Position numbers and translations under genes: made by a program. Shown piece by piece: positions 33,659 through 34,858 of a stretch of 34,858 bases of DNA. Numbering within the stretch: the stretch's first letter is position 1; every line of letters starts with the position of its first letter. The notes below the pieces were generated by a model. The model saw only the letters and a program-made list of their open reading frames with translations, searched no databases and was not told where the DNA came from. Source of the DNA: Methylococcus sp. UBA6136 (GTDB lineage: Bacteria; Pseudomonadota; Gammaproteobacteria; Methylococcales; Methylococcaceae); assembly GCA_002423305.1 (NCBI GenBank), contig DIVI01000191.1, positions 1-34,858 on the forward strand, read 5' to 3'.

Positions 33659-34858
33659 ATGGCTGATTTGCCCTTGCTTCGACTCAGGAAAAATGAAGAT
33701 CGCCGCCTAAGGAGTGGGCATTTATGGGTCTTCAGCAACGAAGTGGACATTGCTGCGACGCCGCTGAAAGGCTTTTCACCCGGCGATCTGGTGGTCATCG
33801 AGAACGCAAAAGGCGAACCGCTGGGCACGGCCACCGTCAATCCCGAATCGCTCATCGCCGCCCGTATTTTGGGGAGGGATGTCCGCAAGCCAATCGATCG
33901 GGCCTTCTTCACCCGGCGGCTGGAGCGCGCCTTGGCTCTGCGTCAGTGGGCCTATGGCGAGCCCTATTATCGATTGATCTATGGTGAAAGCGACGGCCTG
34001 CCCGGGCTGGTGATCGACCGCTTTGGTGACGTCTTTGTCCTGCAAACCAACACGGCCGGCATGGAGCGGCTGCAGGACGTAGTCATCGAGGCGCTGGAAA
34101 AAATGTTTTCGCCGCGAGCGGTGGTCATCCGCAACACCTCCGGCCTGCGGGCATTGGAGGGGCTGGCCTGTTATTCGCGTCTCGCTGCCGGTCAGCTGGA
34201 TGAACGGGTGGAAATCACGGAGAACGGCGCCCGTTTTCTGATCGATCCCCTGGAAGGGCAGAAAACCGGCTGGTTCTTCGATCATCGCGACAACCGGGCC
34301 GCACTGGCTCGCTGGTGTTCCGGCAAGCGGGTGCTGGACCTGTTTGCCTACACCGGCGCCTGGAGTCTGCCCGCCGCGCGGGCGGGTGCGGCCTCTGTCG
34401 AATGCGTCGATGCCTCCGCTCCGGCACTGGAACTGGCCGCCGAGAATGCCCGGCTTAATGGTGTGGCGGACCGGCTGGCTTTCAACTGCGCCGACGTCTT
34501 CGATTTTCTCAAGCAAGCAAGGGAAGCACGGCAGCATTACGACGTGATCGTGCTCGATCCACCGGCCTTCATCAAACGCAAGAAGGATGTCGCCAAGGGG
34601 CTGGAAGCCTACCGGCGGCTCAATCAGGCAGCCTTGCAGGTGCTGGCGCCGGGTGGCCTGCTGGTATCGGCCTCGTGTTCATTCCACTTGTCGCGCGACA
34701 GTCTCCACGATGTGTTGCGAGCCTCGGCGAGGCATCTCGACCGGCACATGGTGTTGCTGGCTCGCGGCGGTCAGGCCGCCGATCATCCGGTGCATCCCGC
34801 CATCCCCGAGACCGACTACCTCAAGGCTTTTTTCTGCCACGTGGGGCCCAGTCTCTGA
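33659..34858 (+). CDS. rlmI: RlmI-like 23S rRNA 5-methylcytosine methyltransferase
   Basis: RlmI methylates C1962 of 23S rRNA with SAM. The 399-residue product (E. coli 396) has an N-terminal PUA domain (about 5-75, RLRSGHLWVFSNEV), the YGESDGLPGLVIDRFGD stretch of the family at 108-124, SAM motif VLDLFAYTGAW at 225-235, motif IV VLDPPAF at 298-304, Cys340 in SASCSF and the closing QAADHPVHPAIPETDYLKAF. The ATG at 33659 is chosen with GGA seven bases upstream; 12 further open codons overlap the REP-like repeat. The stop codon occupies the last three bases of the window, so the gene is complete. The exact target base is inferred from the family. Confidence 0.92.
   Translation: MADLPLLRLRKNEDRRLRSGHLWVFSNEVDIAATPLKGFSPGDLVVIENAKGEPLGTATVNPESLIAARILGRDVRKPIDRAFFTRRLERALALRQWAYGEPYYRLIYGESDGLPGLVIDRFGDVFVLQTNTAGMERLQDVVIEALEKMFSPRAVVIRNTSGLRALEGLACYSRLAAGQLDERVEITENGARFLIDPLEGQKTGWFFDHRDNRAALARWCSGKRVLDLFAYTGAWSLPAARAGAASVECVDASAPALELAAENARLNGVADRLAFNCADVFDFLKQAREARQHYDVIVLDPPAFIKRKKDVAKGLEAYRRLNQAALQVLAPGGLLVSASCSFHLSRDSLHDVLRASARHLDRHMVLLARGGQAADHPVHPAIPETDYLKAFFCHVGPSL

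Overview
The window is most simply read as chromosomal DNA of a GC-rich gammaproteobacterium. The reasons are the blocks nadA-rlmH-maf-rng, nit-tldD-pmbA, hslV-hslU-(DUF971)-ubiE-ubiJ-ubiB and skp-fabZ-lpxA-rnhB, together with UbiJ, RNase G and a bacterial-type glycogen cluster. Genus cannot be decided from the sequence alone. No tRNA, rRNA, CRISPR array, insertion sequence or prophage was seen.

Layout. (a) 123-3168, minus: an outer-membrane/lipid A unit, skp-fabZ-lpxA-rnhB, ending in a MOSC-domain gene. The lpxD and lpxB genes that normally sit in this cluster are absent here. (b) 3416-9647, plus: a tightly coupled four-gene ABC importer of the oligopeptide/YejABEF type (binding protein, two permeases, fused double ATPase). 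(c) 9656-19095, minus: a HEAT-repeat membrane protein and an orphan periplasmic binding protein, then pmbA, tldD, a nitrilase-family amidase, rng, maf, rlmH and nadA. The large yhdP gene commonly found between rng and nit/tldD is missing. (d) 19162-26722: a short secretin-like exported protein, then a divergent glycogen cluster, glgB-glgA on the minus strand and glgC-malQ on the plus strand, around a 115-bp shared promoter region. (e) 26723-28027: a gene-poor patch with a long stem-loop, an unannotated 59-residue membrane protein, dyad-symmetric sites and a decayed polyphosphate kinase 2 gene. (f) 28055-33408, minus: hslV-hslU-DUF971-ubiE-ubiJ-ubiB. (g) 33550-34858: a REP-like inverted repeat followed by an RlmI-like 23S rRNA methyltransferase gene that ends exactly at the window edge.

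How the genes work together. GlgC supplies ADP-glucose, GlgA polymerises it, GlgB branches it and MalQ rearranges released maltodextrins, so the cluster covers glycogen synthesis and part of its turnover. The PPK2 relic suggests loss of one route of polyphosphate metabolism. UbiE, UbiJ and UbiB act in ubiquinone synthesis, and HslVU is the ATP-dependent protease beside them. Many starts are translationally coupled through 1- or 4-base overlaps, and three genes (fabZ, lpxA, ubiJ) appear to start with TTG.

I did not find a clearly new multi-gene system. The most unusual items are the doubly anchored binding protein of the importer, the structured element and small membrane protein at 26810-27148, the truncated secretin-like protein, and the orphan binding protein beside a HEAT-repeat protein.
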